Below are positions 53,012-63,920 of a stretch of DNA of 64,000 nt, piece by piece (the first letter of the stretch is position 1; each line of letters opens with the position of its first letter). The translations under genes and the position numbers were made by a program. Under the pieces are notes generated by a model. It was not told where the DNA came from, searched no databases, and saw only the letters and a program-made list of their open reading frames with translations. The DNA is from Xenorhabdus budapestensis (GTDB taxonomy: Bacteria; Pseudomonadota; Gammaproteobacteria; Enterobacterales; Enterobacteriaceae): positions 34,201 to 98,200 of the forward strand of contig NZ_NIBS01000015.1 of NCBI RefSeq assembly GCF_002632465.1. Reading direction: 5' to 3'.

Positions 53012-54268
53012 ATGACTATTACCTCAACAACTATTACTTCAACAACTACTACCTCAACGAAAAGCAGTATTAAGAAAATTGTTCTGGCATATTCTGGCGG
53101 TTTGGATACTTCTGCCATCATTCCGTGGTTAAAAGAAAACTATGGCAATTGTGAAGTTATCGCATTTGTTGCGGATGTTGGCCAGAGTCGAGAAGACTTA
53201 GATGGTATAGAACAAAAAGCGTTACTTTCTGGCGCTTCAGAATGTCATATCGCCGATCTACGTGAAGAATTCATCAAAGAGTATGTTTATCCGGTACTGA
53301 AAACGGGGGCATTGTATGAAGGCCGTTATTTGCTCGGCACTTCAATGGCGCGTCCTATTATTGCCAAAGCACAGGTTGAATTAGCACTGAAAGTGGGAGC
53401 TGATGCTCTTGCTCATGGTGCAACAGGCAAAGGTAATGATCAGGTGCGTTTTGAGAGTACTTATACCGCGTTGGCTCCACACCTGAAAGTAGTTGCCCCA
53501 TGGCGGGAATGGGATTTGCGTTCCCGTGAAGCCTTACTGGATTATCTGAAAGTTCGTGATATTCCCACAACCGCAACGTTGGAAAAAATCTACAGTCGTG
53601 ATGAAAACGCATGGCACATCTCGACCGAAGGCGGAGTATTGGAAAACACGTGGAATGCAGCCAATAAAGATTGTTGGGTGTGGACTGTGGAGCCAGAAGA
53701 TGCACCTGATGAACCGGAATATGTCTCTGTCACTGTTGAAAAAGGGGAAGTGGTTGGAGTAAATGGCAAGGTATTGTCCCCATATCAATGCCTTGATGAG
53801 TTGAATACATTGGGAGCTAAACACGGTATCGGCCGGATCGATATTGTGGAAAACCGTTTGGTGGGAATGAAATCCCGTGGTTGCTACGAAACTCCGGGAG
53901 GAACCATCATGATGGCTGCACTACGTGGTATTGAACAGCTAGTGCTGGATCGCGATAGTTTCAAATGGCGTCAGCAATTGGGGCTTGAGATGTCCTATGT
54001 TGTCTATGATGGTCGTTGGTTTGTACCATTGCGCCAGTCTATTCAGGCTGCGGCGGAAACACTTGCTGAGAATGTCAGTGGTGAAGTGATCTTGACGCTG
54101 TATAAAGGGCAGGTAACAGCAATACAGAAACAATCGCCTCATAGCCTCTATTCTGAAGAGTTCGCCACCTTCGGAGAAGATGACGTTTATGATCATAGGC
54201 ATGCGGAAGGGTTTATCCGCCTCCATTCGCTTTCTTCCCGTATCCGTGCGTTGAACAGTAAAAAATAA
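53012..54268 (+). CDS. argG: Argininosuccinate synthase
   Basis: This 418-residue enzyme makes argininosuccinate from citrulline, aspartate and [19 protein letters not shown] has the ATP-pyrophosphatase loop. [13 protein letters not shown] near 130 and [10 protein letters not shown] follow. It belongs to the shorter type found in Bacillus and many proteobacteria, not the E. coli type of about 447 residues. The first 16 residues are a Thr/Ser repeat (three TITST-like units) not expected in the family, coded by a 15-base tandem repeat. Met is at 53012 with AGG about 10 bases upstream. Confidence 0.95.
   Translation: MTITSTTITSTTTTSTKSSIKKIVLAYSGGLDTSAIIPWLKENYGNCEVIAFVADVGQSREDLDGIEQKALLSGASECHIADLREEFIKEYVYPVLKTGALYEGRYLLGTSMARPIIAKAQVELALKVGADALAHGATGKGNDQVRFESTYTALAPHLKVVAPWREWDLRSREALLDYLKVRDIPTTATLEKIYSRDENAWHISTEGGVLENTWNAANKDCWVWTVEPEDAPDEPEYVSVTVEKGEVVGVNGKVLSPYQCLDELNTLGAKHGIGRIDIVENRLVGMKSRGCYETPGGTIMMAALRGIEQLVLDRDSFKWRQQLGLEMSYVVYDGRWFVPLRQSIQAAAETLAENVSGEVILTLYKGQVTAIQKQSPHSLYSEEFATFGEDDVYDHRHAEGFIRLHSLSSRIRALNSKK
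53015..53059 (+). repeat. Three 15-base tandem repeats at the 5' end of argG
   Basis: Units at 53015-53029, 53030-53044 and 53045-53059 follow ACTAYTACYTCAAC plus A or G, with only four variable positions. They code [15 protein letters not shown] just after the start Met. Being a multiple of three, expansion or contraction would keep the frame. Confidence 0.9.
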
Positions 54269-54302
54269 TTTCCGGGCAATCAGAGAAAAGAGGTACGCAA
54301 TT

Positions 54303-55682
54303 ATGGCACTTTGGGGTGGACGTTTCAGTCAGGAAGCCGATCAGCGGTTCAAGCAATTTAATGATTCTCTGCGTTTTGACTATCGCTTGGCGGAGCAGGA
54401 TATTATCGGCTCTGTTGCATGGTCAAAGGCGTTGGTTACAGTCGGTGTTTTGACACCAGAAGAACAACAAAAGCTGGATTTGGCGCTGAATGAGTTATTG
54501 GATGAGGTACGAGCCAACCCCAAGGCTATTTTGCAAAGTGATGCGGAAGATATTCATAGCTGGGTGGAAGGGCAACTAATTGCAACAGTAGGGGATCTTG
54601 GCAAAAAATTGCATACAGGGCGCAGCCGTAACGATCAGGTTGCGACAGATCTGAAATTATGGTGCAAGGGGCAGATAGCGGATATTCAGCAAGCGCTTAT
54701 AGCGTTACAACAAGCGCTGGTGATTACTGCTGAAAATAACCAGGATGCAGTAATGCCGGGTTATACCCATTTGCAACGGGCACAACCCGTTACTTTCGCA
54801 CATTGGTGTCTTGCTTATGCAGAAATGCTTAGTCGTGATGAGACTCGCTTGCAAGATACTCTGAAACGGTTGGATGTCAGCCCATTGGGATGCGGTGCGC
54901 TGGCGGGAACGGCGTACGATATTGACCGGGAACAATTGGCGTCATGGCTTGGTTTTGCTTCAGCAACCCGTAATAGTTTAGATAGTGTTTCAGATCGTGA
55001 CCATGTTCTGGAACTGCTATCCGACGCCAGTATCAGCATGATCCATCTTTCACGTTTTGCTGAAGACCTGATTTTCTTCAACAGTGGAGAAGCTGGTTTT
55101 ATAGAACTGTCGGATCGGGTAACTTCCGGCTCATCCCTGATGCCCCAAAAGAAAAATCCTGATGCACTGGAATTGATCCGTGGTAAATGTGGCCGGGTAC
55201 AAGGTGCATTAACAAGTATGATGATGATGCTGAAAGGTCTTCCCCTTGCTTATAACAAAGACATGCAGGAAGACAAAGAGGGCTTGTTTGATGCATTGGA
55301 TACATGGCGGGATTGCCTGCACATGGCAGTGTTGGTATTGGATGATATTCAGATAAAACGTGATCATTGCAAGGAGGCTGCACAACAGGGTTATGCCAAT
55401 GCTACTGAATTGGCAGATTATCTGGTGGCAAAAGGTATTCCGTTTCGTGAAGCACATCACATTGTTGGTGAGGCAGTGATTGCTGCGATAAAGAAAGGTA
55501 ATGCGTTGGAAGAATTGTCATTATCTGAACTGCAACAATTTAGTGAAACTATTTCGATAGATGTATATGACATTTTATCGTTACAGTCTTGTCTGGATAA
55601 ACGTTTGGCAAAAGGTGGTGTAGCACAGAAACAGGTGAAACTGGCCATTGCTGAGGCGAAGCAGAGGTTACATATCAATTAA
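54303..55682 (+). CDS. argH: Argininosuccinate lyase
   Basis: This 459-residue member of the fumarase/aspartase superfamily splits argininosuccinate into arginine and fumarate. [14 protein letters not shown] near 104, [12 protein letters not shown] near 157 with the catalytic His, and the superfamily signature [12 protein letters not shown] near 280 are present. It is the last gene of argCBGH. Unlike some relatives it has no argA domain fused to it. Confidence 0.97.
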   Translation: MALWGGRFSQEADQRFKQFNDSLRFDYRLAEQDIIGSVAWSKALVTVGVLTPEEQQKLDLALNELLDEVRANPKAILQSDAEDIHSWVEGQLIATVGDLGKKLHTGRSRNDQVATDLKLWCKGQIADIQQALIALQQALVITAENNQDAVMPGYTHLQRAQPVTFAHWCLAYAEMLSRDETRLQDTLKRLDVSPLGCGALAGTAYDIDREQLASWLGFASATRNSLDSVSDRDHVLELLSDASISMIHLSRFAEDLIFFNSGEAGFIELSDRVTSGSSLMPQKKNPDALELIRGKCGRVQGALTSMMMMLKGLPLAYNKDMQEDKEGLFDALDTWRDCLHMAVLVLDDIQIKRDHCKEAAQQGYANATELADYLVAKGIPFREAHHIVGEAVIAAIKKGNALEELSLSELQQFSETISIDVYDILSLQSCLDKRLAKGGVAQKQVKLAIAEAKQRLHIN

Positions 55683-55697
55683 TTTTCTCTGACTGGA

Positions 55698-55724
55698 CAG
55701 CCTGTTTATTATGACAGGCTGGTT
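55698..55724 (+). terminator. Possible terminator after argH
   Basis: The stem CAGCCTGT/ACAGGCTG with an 8-base loop lies 16 bases after the argH stop, but only GGTTTG follows. A weak candidate. Confidence 0.4.
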
Positions 55725-55881
55725 TGCCATGCTGTCGTAATAATTTCTGTTTTTTTGATTTTTCATAAAATGTTTTATAAAAACGCCAGAGATCACAAGC
55801 ATTTGATAGTTCTATTCCCTCGTGCATATAATGGCTTACACTAAACAATTCTATCATTGATATAAAACAATGAGGTTGGGA

Positions 55882-56799
55882 ATGAATATCCGAGATCTGG
55901 AATATCTTGTGGCTCTTGCTGAGTGTCGGCATTTCCGGCGAGCCGCTGATTCTTGCCATGTTAGTCAACCAACACTCAGTGGGCAGATACGTAAACTTGA
56001 AGATGAATTGGGTGTGATGCTGCTCGAACGCACAAGCCGTAAGGTCTTGTTTACACAACAAGGTATGTTGTTAGTGGAGCAAGCCAAGACGGTATTACGG
56101 GAAGTAAAGGTCTTACAGGAAATGGCTGCTCTGCAAGGTGAAAGTATGTCCGGGCCACTGCATATCGGTCTTATTCCTACAGTCGGCCCTTATCTCCTGC
56201 CATTGATTATTCCTGAATTGCATAAATTGTTTCCCAAACTGGAAATGTATCTGCATGAAGCTCAAACTCAGAATTTGTTGGCTCAACTTGATAGTGGAAA
56301 ACTTGACTGCGCTATTTTGGCTTCGTTGAAAGAAACAGAAGCATTCATTGAATTGCCCCTCTTTGAGGAATCAATGAAACTTGCGGTCTATGAAGAGCAC
56401 AAATGGGCGAACCGAACTAGGGTCAAAATGGGAGATCTTGCAGGGGAAAAATTATTGATGCTGGAAGATGGTCACTGCCTGCGTGATCAAGCAATGGGGT
56501 TTTGTTTTCAGGCTGGAGCCAAAGAAGATACCCATTTCAGGGCAACCAGTTTGGAAACTTTGCGTAATATGGTTGCGGCGGGGAGTGGCATCACTTTATT
56601 ACCCGCTCTGTCTGTTCCTAAAGAGAGAAAACGGGATGGTGTCTGTTATCTAGAATGCCATGAACCTGTGCCTGAGCGTTCTATCATTTTGGTTTATCGT
56701 CCCGGTTCACCTCTGCGTGGTCGCTATGAGCAATTGGCAGAGGCGATTCAGGCCAAAATGGGAAATTATTTTGAAGTCAACGGAACAGCATCAAAATAA
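55882..56799 (+). CDS. oxyR: Hydrogen-peroxide regulator OxyR
   Basis: This 305-residue LysR-family activator has its helix-turn-helix at about 18-37 ([20 protein letters not shown]). The redox cysteines Cys199 and Cys208 in [14 protein letters not shown] form the disulfide that switches it on. The Met at 55882 matches E. coli and has GAGG upstream. The frame begins 12 bases earlier. Its last 9 bases overlap the end of sthA on the other strand. Confidence 0.98.
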   Translation: MNIRDLEYLVALAECRHFRRAADSCHVSQPTLSGQIRKLEDELGVMLLERTSRKVLFTQQGMLLVEQAKTVLREVKVLQEMAALQGESMSGPLHIGLIPTVGPYLLPLIIPELHKLFPKLEMYLHEAQTQNLLAQLDSGKLDCAILASLKETEAFIELPLFEESMKLAVYEEHKWANRTRVKMGDLAGEKLLMLEDGHCLRDQAMGFCFQAGAKEDTHFRATSLETLRNMVAAGSGITLLPALSVPKERKRDGVCYLECHEPVPERSIILVYRPGSPLRGRYEQLAEAIQAKMGNYFEVNGTASK

Positions 56800-58188
56800 T
56801 CGATTTAGCCCATTGAGAGCTGCAACACGGTATGCTTCAGCCATAGTTGGGTAGTTGAAGGTAGTATTAACGAAATATTCGATATTATTGCCTTCACCTT
56901 TTTGCTCCATAATCGCTTGACCGATATGGATAATCTCTGCGGCTCGTTCGCCAAAACAGTGAATACCCAGTATCTGTTTTGTCTCGCGGTGGAATAGTAT
57001 CTTGATACTACCTACATTCATTCCTGCAATCTGCGCTCTGGCCAGATGTTTGAATTGGGCTCGTCCGACTTCATACGGGATTTTCATCGCCGTCAATTGC
57101 TGCTCAGTTTTACCTACCGAACTAATTTCTGGTATGGTGTAGATGCCTGTTGGGATATCTTCCACCAGATGCATTTCAGCATCTCCGGCCATGATGGCTT
57201 TTGCTGCAATGCGCCCTTGATCGTAGGCAGCGGAAGCGAGACTTGGATAACCAATCACATCACCAACCGCATAAATATTCTCATTGCTGGTTTGGTAGAC
57301 TCGGTTCACTTTCAATAAACCACGGTTATCTGTTTCCAGCCCGACATTCTCCAATCCGAGTTTGTCTGTATTACCTGTTCGGCCATTGGCGTACAGTAAA
57401 CAATCTGCTTTAACTTTTTTGCCTGATTTCAGATGGATAATCACACCATCATCAAGACCTTCGATCTTTTCATATTCTTCATTATGACGGATGACAATAC
57501 CGCTATTCCAGAAATGGTAAGACAAGGCGTCAGACATCTCTTGATCGAGAAATGACAGCAGATGATCACGGGTGTTGATCAAATCTACCTTAACGCCTAA
57601 TCCACGGAAGATAGAAGCATATTCACAGCCAATCACTCCTGCACCATAAATAATAACGTGGCGTGGTTCATGCTCCAGTTGCAGAATAGTATCGCTGTTA
57701 TAAATACGAGAGTGAGTAAAATCGACATCGGGTGGGCAGTAAGGACGGGAGCCTGTGGCAATAATTATTTTGTCTGCGCTTAATATGTCAACACTATCAT
57801 CGGTATAACGTACACTGACGTGGTGTTCATCGATGAAAGTTGCTTCACCTGCAAACATCTGGCACCGATTGCGTTCATAAAACCCCTGACGCATTTTAGT
57901 CTGCTGATTAATGACAACTTCTGCATGACGTAAAATTTCTGAAAATGAGGAGCGGAGAATGCGGGAACTATCACTATAGAGGGGGTTTTGATTAAATTCG
58001 ATAATACGACTGACAGCATGACGTAAGGCTTTTGATGGGATAGTGCCCCAATGGGTACAGCCACCGCCGATATTATTATAACGTTCTATAACTGCAACGT
58101 TTTTTCTTAGTTTTGCCAATCCCATTGCTGCCCCTTCTCCACCGGGTCCGGAGCCAATTACGATGGCATCAAAATGAGTATATTGCAT
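56791..58188 (-). CDS. sthA: Soluble pyridine nucleotide transhydrogenase
   Basis: This 465-residue flavoprotein passes hydride between NADPH and NAD. The FAD loop [15 protein letters not shown] is at the start. [15 protein letters not shown] shows a single Cys where related disulfide reductases have two, as in all SthA. The NAD loop [12 protein letters not shown] lies near 180. The Met at 58188 fits E. coli SthA. A Met at 58245 gives 19 more residues and has AGG at a better distance, so the start is open. The gene is convergent with oxyR. Confidence 0.95.
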   Translation of the reverse strand: MQYTHFDAIVIGSGPGGEGAAMGLAKLRKNVAVIERYNNIGGGCTHWGTIPSKALRHAVSRIIEFNQNPLYSDSSRILRSSFSEILRHAEVVINQQTKMRQGFYERNRCQMFAGEATFIDEHHVSVRYTDDSVDILSADKIIIATGSRPYCPPDVDFTHSRIYNSDTILQLEHEPRHVIIYGAGVIGCEYASIFRGLGVKVDLINTRDHLLSFLDQEMSDALSYHFWNSGIVIRHNEEYEKIEGLDDGVIIHLKSGKKVKADCLLYANGRTGNTDKLGLENVGLETDNRGLLKVNRVYQTSNENIYAVGDVIGYPSLASAAYDQGRIAAKAIMAGDAEMHLVEDIPTGIYTIPEISSVGKTEQQLTAMKIPYEVGRAQFKHLARAQIAGMNVGSIKILFHRETKQILGIHCFGERAAEIIHIGQAIMEQKGEGNNIEYFVNTTFNYPTMAEAYRVAALNGLNRLF

Positions 58189-58398
58189 AGAGGAAAGACC
58201 TGTTTTTACACAAAATAACAACTCTATATTAACATTGGTTGGCATAATAACCTAATGAGCATATGGCCTTTGTTTTCTGAATAAGGAATACAACAGGGAA
58301 ATATGGGTTAATATCTTTAAGAGAACAATCACAGCAAATACAGCGGAATCTGATATATTTGCTCCATAATATAGTCGAGTAGATATATCAGGATTGTT

Positions 58399-59109
58399 GT
58401 GAATAATGTAACTGGAGTCAGAGCGAAACAGAAAGAGAAAACCCGTCGCTCCTTGATTGAAGCAGCATTTAGTCAACTGAGTGCTGAGCGTAGTTTCACC
58501 AGCCTGAGTTTGCGGGAAGTGGCTCGAGAAGCGGGGATTGCACCAACTTCATTTTACCGTCATTTCCGTGACGTAGATGAATTAGGGCTGACTATGGTGG
58601 ATGAAAGCGGATTAATGCTGCGCCAGTTAATGCGTCAGGCACGTCAGCGCATCGAAAAGGGGGGGAGTGTCATCCGCACCTCTGTTTCAACCTTTATGGA
58701 ATTCATTGGTAATAATCCTAACGCATTCCGGTTATTACTGCGTGAACGTTCCGGAACATCAGCTGAGTTTCGTGCTGCTGTCGCACGGGAAATCCAACAT
58801 TTTATTGCAGAACTGGCAGACTATCTTGAACAGGCCAGTCATATGCCGCGTCATTTTACCGAAATACAAGCAGAGGCGATGGTAACAATTGTGTTTAGTG
58901 CTGGTGCAGAAGCGCTGGATATTGATGAAAAGAAAAGACGTCGTCTTGAAGAACGTTTGGTATTACAACTCCGCATGATTTCCAAAGGCGCTTTTTATTG
59001 GTATCGGCGAGAACAAGAAAAAACGGCTAATTCAAAAAGTACTGCCCTAAAAACCGCTGTCTCTAAACCAACTGTCTCTAAAATAATAACAGCCCCTAAA
59101 ACCTCTTAA
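58399..59109 (+). CDS. fabR: Unsaturated fatty-acid synthesis repressor FabR
   Basis: This 236-residue TetR-family repressor of fabA/fabB senses the ratio of unsaturated to saturated acyl chains. The N-terminal helix-turn-helix ([20 protein letters not shown], then YRHF) is nearly identical to that of E. coli. The start is GTG at 58399 with AGGA 8 bases upstream. After [11 protein letters not shown] the protein carries an extra tail of about 25 residues, rich in Ser, Thr, Lys and Pro, that E. coli lacks. yijD follows 25 bases later, as in E. coli. Confidence 0.96.
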   Translation: MNNVTGVRAKQKEKTRRSLIEAAFSQLSAERSFTSLSLREVAREAGIAPTSFYRHFRDVDELGLTMVDESGLMLRQLMRQARQRIEKGGSVIRTSVSTFMEFIGNNPNAFRLLLRERSGTSAEFRAAVAREIQHFIAELADYLEQASHMPRHFTEIQAEAMVTIVFSAGAEALDIDEKKRRRLEERLVLQLRMISKGAFYWYRREQEKTANSKSTALKTAVSKPTVSKIITAPKTS

Positions 59110-59133
59110 ATAATCTGAAAGGAGAAGAATACG

Positions 59134-59508
59134 ATGGAACAATACCGCCAAGATAAAAGCACAATGTTGCTGGCTCTTATCGTTGGACTGGCAACACACG
59201 GAACTTTTTCAGCATTTTTTAATTCACTGGTGCCTTTTTCAATCTTCCCGATTATCTCACTGGCCTTATCTCTGTATTGTCTCCATCAACGTTATTTGAA
59301 CTACCCAATGGCAGAAGGATTACCAAAAATAGCTATCGGCTGTTTCTTTCTGGGGATTCTTGCTTATAACGCAATTATTCGGGTTAAACACCCGGAGATT
59401 GGTTCTAATTTCTTGTCTGTCGTGATTGGAACTGCACTGGTATTTTGGATTTACAGAAAAGTGAAAGGGCGCAGGCAGCAGGCCATGCTTTCAGAAAAGC
59501 AAAACTAA
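59134..59508 (+). CDS. yijD: DUF1422 inner-membrane protein YijD
   Basis: This 124-residue protein has about four membrane segments (MLLALIVGLATHGTFSAF, FPIISLALSLYCL, IAIGCFFLGILAY, FLSVVIGTALVFWIY) and a basic C-terminus. Its function is unknown. It is cotranscribed with fabR, judging by the 25-base gap and the GAAAGGAG ribosome site, and shares this place with E. coli. Confidence 0.92.
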   Translation: MEQYRQDKSTMLLALIVGLATHGTFSAFFNSLVPFSIFPIISLALSLYCLHQRYLNYPMAEGLPKIAIGCFFLGILAYNAIIRVKHPEIGSNFLSVVIGTALVFWIYRKVKGRRQQAMLSEKQN

Positions 59509-59531
59509 TGACTTTTTGATAATAATTTCAT

Positions 59532-59564
59532 GAAAACGCCATTAGGATTGATTATGGCGTTTTC
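59532..59564. terminator. Bidirectional terminator between yijD and trmA
   Basis: The perfect stem GAAAACGCCAT/ATGGCGTTTTC with an 11-base loop lies between the convergent genes. TGCTTTTTGG follows on the plus strand. Confidence 0.85.
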
Positions 59565-59634
59565 TGCTTTTTGGTCTGAACTTTCTGATATGGAAAGATT
59601 CAGTAACGTGAAAGGCGTGTTATAAACGAGTTGA

Positions 59635-60735
59635 TTAATCGCGTCTTTCTAGTAATACACCACATTCCATATGGTGGGTATATGGGAACTGATCAAAAAG
59701 CGCCAGCTTGCTAACTTTATGAGTTTGCGTCAACGTTTCTAAATTCTGGCAGAGAGTTTCTGGATTACAGGAAATATATAGAATACGTGGATATCCCTGT
59801 ACCATTTTGACGGTTTCTTCATCCAAGCCGCTACGAGGCGGATCGACAAAAATAGTTTCACATTGATAACTCTTCAGATCAATTCCTTGAAGACGGTTGA
59901 ACTCCCGTTCTCCATTCATTGCCTGAGTAAATTCTTCCGCTGATATACGGATAATTTGTACATTATCAATCTGATTTGCTTCGATATTAAATTGCGCAGC
60001 AGCAACGGAAGGTTTGGCAATTTCTGTTGCCAGAACGCGATCAAAATTTTGAGCTAATGCCAGGGAAAAGTTGCCGTTACCGCAATATAGTTCAAGCAGA
60101 TCGCCTTTGGCATCTTTGGTAATATCTAACGCCCACTCCAGCATATGAATACTGATACTGACATTTGGCTGGGTAAAACTATTTTCGACCTGACGATAAA
60201 TCATTGTCCTACCCGCAACGGGTAACTCTTCATCTATATAGTCATGATCGAGCATAATTTTAGTTTTTGAGGCACGACCAATAAGTTGAACATCAAAGCC
60301 TTCTGCTTTTAACTGATTGCGCAAAGTGATTGCATGTTCGCGCCATTCATTCCCCAGTTTTTTGTGGTAAAGCAGGGAAACAATGATTTTGTTGCTGCGG
60401 GTAGAAAGATAGTCCACTTGAAACAGTTTATGACGCAATATCAAGTTGTTTTTTACGCCAGCAATAATTGCCTGCATCATGCTATTAATCAGTTGGTTGG
60501 CAACTGGAAATTGATCAACACGGATACGCTGTTTTGTCTGTTGATCAAACATAATGTGATAGAGGTCGTCTTCCTCATGCCAGATACGGAATTCTGCTCG
60601 CATCCTGTAGTGAGATGCGGGGGAACGGAAAACTTCAGGCTCAGGTGCGCTAAAGGGGGCCATCATTCCTTTCAGGCGATGGGCCTTCTCCATCAATTGA
60701 TTTTCATAATCTTCCGTTGGCAAGACATTCTGCAT
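59635..60735 (-). CDS. trmA: tRNA (uracil-54-C5) methyltransferase TrmA
   Basis: This 366-residue SAM enzyme makes ribothymidine at position 54 of tRNA and also acts on tm[19 protein letters not shown] near 214 binds [13 protein letters not shown] precedes SCNPETL, where the cysteine (near 324) is the nucleophile. HHMECGVLL at the C-terminus holds the general base Glu. It diverges from btuB, as in E. coli. Confidence 0.98.
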   Translation of the reverse strand: MQNVLPTEDYENQLMEKAHRLKGMMAPFSAPEPEVFRSPASHYRMRAEFRIWHEEDDLYHIMFDQQTKQRIRVDQFPVANQLINSMMQAIIAGVKNNLILRHKLFQVDYLSTRSNKIIVSLLYHKKLGNEWREHAITLRNQLKAEGFDVQLIGRASKTKIMLDHDYIDEELPVAGRTMIYRQVENSFTQPNVSISIHMLEWALDITKDAKGDLLELYCGNGNFSLALAQNFDRVLATEIAKPSVAAAQFNIEANQIDNVQIIRISAEEFTQAMNGEREFNRLQGIDLKSYQCETIFVDPPRSGLDEETVKMVQGYPRILYISCNPETLCQNLETLTQTHKVSKLALFDQFPYTHHMECGVLLERRD

Positions 60736-60802
60736 TATCTGGTTCTCGTATGATCACGTTAAGAAAAATTTCCGAGCGGCATTGTAGGGAAAGTACAAAG
60801 GA

Positions 60803-60858
60803 TGTCCAGTTTTCTGGTTCATCAACTCTCTTTTTTTGATGGAGAAGCATTCTGGACA
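60803..60858. promoter_or_regulatory. Two-tier stem-loop in the trmA-btuB intergenic region
   Basis: The outer stem TGTCCAG/CTGGACA (60803-60809 and 60852-60858) encloses an inner stem CATCAA/TTGATG (60820-60825 and 60836-60841). It lies in the leader region of btuB and could affect its expression. The conserved cobalamin riboswitch B12-box sequence was not found anywhere in the 187-base gap. Confidence 0.45.
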
Positions 60859-60922
60859 CGCTATTGTCTTCATCGTAGCATGACTCTTCATAGTTAGACT
60901 CACGACGAGATTCCATTCTCTC

Positions 60923-62737
60923 ATGACAAATAAAAAACGTACTTTTTTACCAACTGCTTCGGTCATGGTGCTTTCTTGTTGGAGTAATTTATCCGTTGCT
61001 AATAATCAAGATCCGTTGGTGGTAACAGCAAATCGTTTTAAACAACCTATTTCTTCTGTTTTAGCACCGATGACCGTAGTTACACGTGAAGAAATTGAAC
61101 AATGGCAATCTAATAGCTTGGTTGATGTACTACGCCGTTTGCCGAGCATTGATATCGCACAAAATGGTGGGCTCGGACAGAATGCTTCTTTGTTTGTTCG
61201 TGGTACAGAATCTCGCCATATTTTAGTGCTGGTGGATGGGATCCGATTAAATCAGGCAGGCATCACGGGAGCTGCGGATTTTAGTCAGATCCCAATTTCA
61301 ATGGTGCAAAGAATCGAATATATCCGTGGTGCGCGTTCTGCGGTATATGGCTCTGATGCTATCGGTGGCGTTATCAATATTATCACCAGACGGGAGCAGC
61401 AGGGGACGACATTGAATGTTGGGATCGGCTCATATGGATACCAAAATTACAACGGCTCAACACAACAAAAACTTGGCGAAAATACTTTATTGAATGCCGC
61501 AGCAGGATATACCTATACCAGAGGATTTGATGTTGTGGCGGGTAATGGAACTAATGAACCGGATCGCGATGGGTTCATGAGCAAAATGTTGTGGCTGGAA
61601 CTTGATCATAAGTTCAATGACCAATTCAACGGGTTTATACGTACATATGGCTACAATAATAGAACAAATTATGATGGAGCCTTTACTGATACCCGAAAAT
61701 TATTCAGCCGAAGTTACGAAACCGGAATTCAGTTCAATCAAGGCAATTACTCGTCTCAATTCATAGCCAGTTATAGTCACGTTAAAGATTACAATTTTAA
61801 GCATAAGATTTATCAAGGAAACACAACTTTAAGTAATTCTGAACAATACAATGTCCAATGGGGAAATGTATGGCAGATTGGTCATGGCGCAATTAGTGGA
61901 GGTGTGGACTGGAAAAGAGAATCTGTCGCGGCAGGCTCTAACAATATCCCAGTACAAAAAGACGTTGATAATACCGGAGCATATTTAACTGTTCAGCAAA
62001 AAATTCATGACTTCATTTTGGAAGGCGCTATACGCTCAGATCGCCATTCTGAATATGATTGGAACACAACTTGGCAAACCGGAGCGGGTTGGGAGTTCAT
62101 TGATGGTTATCGTTTTATCGCTTCCTATGGAACTGCGTTTAAGGCGCCGACGCTTGGGCAATTATATGGTTGGGGAGCAAACCCAAATTTAAATCCAGAG
62201 AAAAGTAAACAGTGGGAAGTGGGTGTTGAGGGAGTAACGGGAGCGCTTAATTGGCGTTTATCTATTTATAAAAATAACATTGAACAATTGATAGATTTCT
62301 CTAATAACCGTTACTTGAATATAGGACAAGCAAAAATCAAAGGTATCGAATGGACAGGAACTATGGATACCGGCATTTTCCAGCATCAACTGACATTGCA
62401 GTATGTTGATCCACGTGATGGTAATAATCAGCAATTAACCCGCAGAGCTAAACAGCAAGTAAAATATCAATTAGATTGGGAAGCCTTTGATGTCGATTGG
62501 GGAGTCACGTATCAATATATTGGGCCGCGTTATGATCAAGACTTTAATATGTTTCCTCCGAAGAGATTGAAATTAGGAGGTGTTAGTTTATGGGACATCA
62601 ACATGTCTTATCCAATCACTAGCCGCCTAACAATACGTGCTAGAATAGCTAATCTGTTTGATAAAAATTATGAGACAGCTTATGGCTATCGCACTCCAGG
62701 ACGAGAATACTCCCTCACAGGCAGTTACAACTTCTGA
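60923..62737 (+). CDS. btuB: TonB-dependent vitamin B12 receptor BtuB
   Basis: This 604-residue outer-membrane beta-barrel imports cobalamins with TonB energy. The signal peptide ends near Ala26. The TonB box is DPLVVTA at 30-36. The plug domain has [20 protein letters not shown] and [19 protein letters not shown]. The barrel ends with the aromatic YSLTGSYNF as expected for BAM-dependent folding. The ribosome site is weak. The last 56 bases overlap murI, as in E. coli. Confidence 0.95.
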   Translation: MTNKKRTFLPTASVMVLSCWSNLSVANNQDPLVVTANRFKQPISSVLAPMTVVTREEIEQWQSNSLVDVLRRLPSIDIAQNGGLGQNASLFVRGTESRHILVLVDGIRLNQAGITGAADFSQIPISMVQRIEYIRGARSAVYGSDAIGGVINIITRREQQGTTLNVGIGSYGYQNYNGSTQQKLGENTLLNAAAGYTYTRGFDVVAGNGTNEPDRDGFMSKMLWLELDHKFNDQFNGFIRTYGYNNRTNYDGAFTDTRKLFSRSYETGIQFNQGNYSSQFIASYSHVKDYNFKHKIYQGNTTLSNSEQYNVQWGNVWQIGHGAISGGVDWKRESVAAGSNNIPVQKDVDNTGAYLTVQQKIHDFILEGAIRSDRHSEYDWNTTWQTGAGWEFIDGYRFIASYGTAFKAPTLGQLYGWGANPNLNPEKSKQWEVGVEGVTGALNWRLSIYKNNIEQLIDFSNNRYLNIGQAKIKGIEWTGTMDTGIFQHQLTLQYVDPRDGNNQQLTRRAKQQVKYQLDWEAFDVDWGVTYQYIGPRYDQDFNMFPPKRLKLGGVSLWDINMSYPITSRLTIRARIANLFDKNYETAYGYRTPGREYSLTGSYNF

Positions 62738-63545
62738 TTTGAATACAACTGACCGCCCAACCATTCTGATTTTTGATTCCGGTGTGGGTGGGTTATCTGT
62801 ATATCAAGAGATTCGACAATTACTGCCGGATCTCCACTATATATATGCTTTCGATAATGAAGCCTTTCCTTATGGAGAGAAAACTGCGGAAGAGATCATT
62901 GAGCGAATTGTCAAAGTTGTCGATGAAATCCAGAAAAGGCATCCTTTAGCAGTTGTAGTGATCGCCTGTAATACAGCCAGTACGGTCAGTCTGCCGATAT
63001 TGCGTAAGCGTTTTCCCTTTCCTGTTGTAGGAGTTGTACCTGCGATCAAGCCTGCGGCGAAACTGACTTGTAACCGTGTGGTGGGATTATTGGCAACGCG
63101 GGCTACTGTTAATCGTGGTTACACAAAAGAACTTATTGCACAATTTGCCACGGATTGTCAGGTTCATGCCATAGGCTCTGCTGAACTGGTGGAGTTGGCT
63201 GAAAGAAAGTTACATGGTAAAACTATTTCACTGGAAGAAGTGAAAAAAGTATTAAAGCCGTGGCTGAGAATGAAAGAACCACCAGATACCATTATCTTAG
63301 GATGCACTCACTTTCCTTTACTTGCAGAAGAGCTGTCACAAGTTCTGCCCGAGGGAACACGATTGATTGACTCAGGTGCCGCTATTGCACGTAGGACAGA
63401 GTGGTTGATTAAAAATCGAGAAAATTTATCTTCAACGACAGAAAGTAACTTAGCTTATTGCACCAAAATAGACCCTAATAGCGAGTCTTTACGACCAGTT
63501 TTACAGGGTTATGGCTTCATGACGCTGAAAAAACTACCAATTTAA
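62682..63545 (+). CDS. murI: Glutamate racemase
   Basis: This 287-residue cofactor-free racemase supplies D-glutamate for peptidoglycan. [11 protein letters not shown] near 28 and the two catalytic cysteines in ACNTAS and GCTHFP are present. The N-terminal extension ([15 protein letters not shown]) resembles that of E. coli, where it binds the activator UDP-MurNAc-Ala. The Met at 62682 gives a 56-base overlap with btuB. Met codons at 62658 and 62670 are alternatives. Confidence 0.96.
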   Translation: MAIALQDENTPSQAVTTSDLNTTDRPTILIFDSGVGGLSVYQEIRQLLPDLHYIYAFDNEAFPYGEKTAEEIIERIVKVVDEIQKRHPLAVVVIACNTASTVSLPILRKRFPFPVVGVVPAIKPAAKLTCNRVVGLLATRATVNRGYTKELIAQFATDCQVHAIGSAELVELAERKLHGKTISLEEVKKVLKPWLRMKEPPDTIILGCTHFPLLAEELSQVLPEGTRLIDSGAAIARRTEWLIKNRENLSSTTESNLAYCTKIDPNSESLRPVLQGYGFMTLKKLPI

Positions 63546-63596
63546 GTCAAATTTGGTGCAATAACCAGCAGTCGATAAAGTTTTTCAAAAAAACTA

Positions 63597-63624
63597 TTGT
63601 CAGCGCCGGAAAACGCCCTATAAT
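63597..63624 (+). promoter_or_regulatory. rRNA promoter P1
   Basis: TTGTCA (63597-63602), a 16-base spacer and TATAAT (63619-63624) with a GC-rich discriminator are the typical rrn P1. The A/T-rich tract just upstream (63579-63594) would be the UP element. Confidence 0.92.
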
Positions 63625-63695
63625 GCGCCCCCACTGACCGACGCTGAGCTGAAACACGCCGCGCCGGCCAGGGAGAAAAAAGCGAAAATAAAGGC

Positions 63696-63723
63696 TTGAC
63701 TCCGGAGGCAAAAAGCGTAAGAT
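63696..63723 (+). promoter_or_regulatory. rRNA promoter P2
   Basis: TTGACT (63696-63701), a 16-base spacer and TAAGAT (63718-63723) are followed by a GC-rich discriminator. It lies 99 bases after P1, the usual spacing. Confidence 0.9.
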
Positions 63724-63733
63724 ACGCAGCCTC

Positions 63734-63773
63734 GCAACCCGGAACGAACGTTCGGTTGCACCGCTCTTTAACA
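63734..63773 (+). promoter_or_regulatory. rRNA antitermination sites boxB and boxA
   Basis: boxB is a hairpin with arms GCAACC and GGTTGC (63734-63759). boxA is GCTCTTTAACA (63763-63773). They load the Nus factor complex that prevents early termination of rRNA transcripts. Confidence 0.85.
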
Positions 63774-63920
63774 AGTTAATCAGACAATCTGTGTGGGCAC
63801 TCGCAGGACACTATCGAAAAGCCGCAAGGCAAAAAAGATAAAAGTCTTGAAGAGTGACTGAACAGTTAATTCATTATGAACTAACAGCAGACAGTTTAAT
63901 GCTTTGAGCAGCAAACTTTT

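Noticed and set aside
60704..60916. 70-residue minus-strand frame upstream of trmA
   Set aside because: It covers the btuB leader and overlaps the trmA start in another frame. No conserved motif or ribosome site was seen.
60736..60922. Cobalamin riboswitch before btuB
   Set aside because: Expected by analogy, but the B12 box and the conserved core could not be found on either strand.
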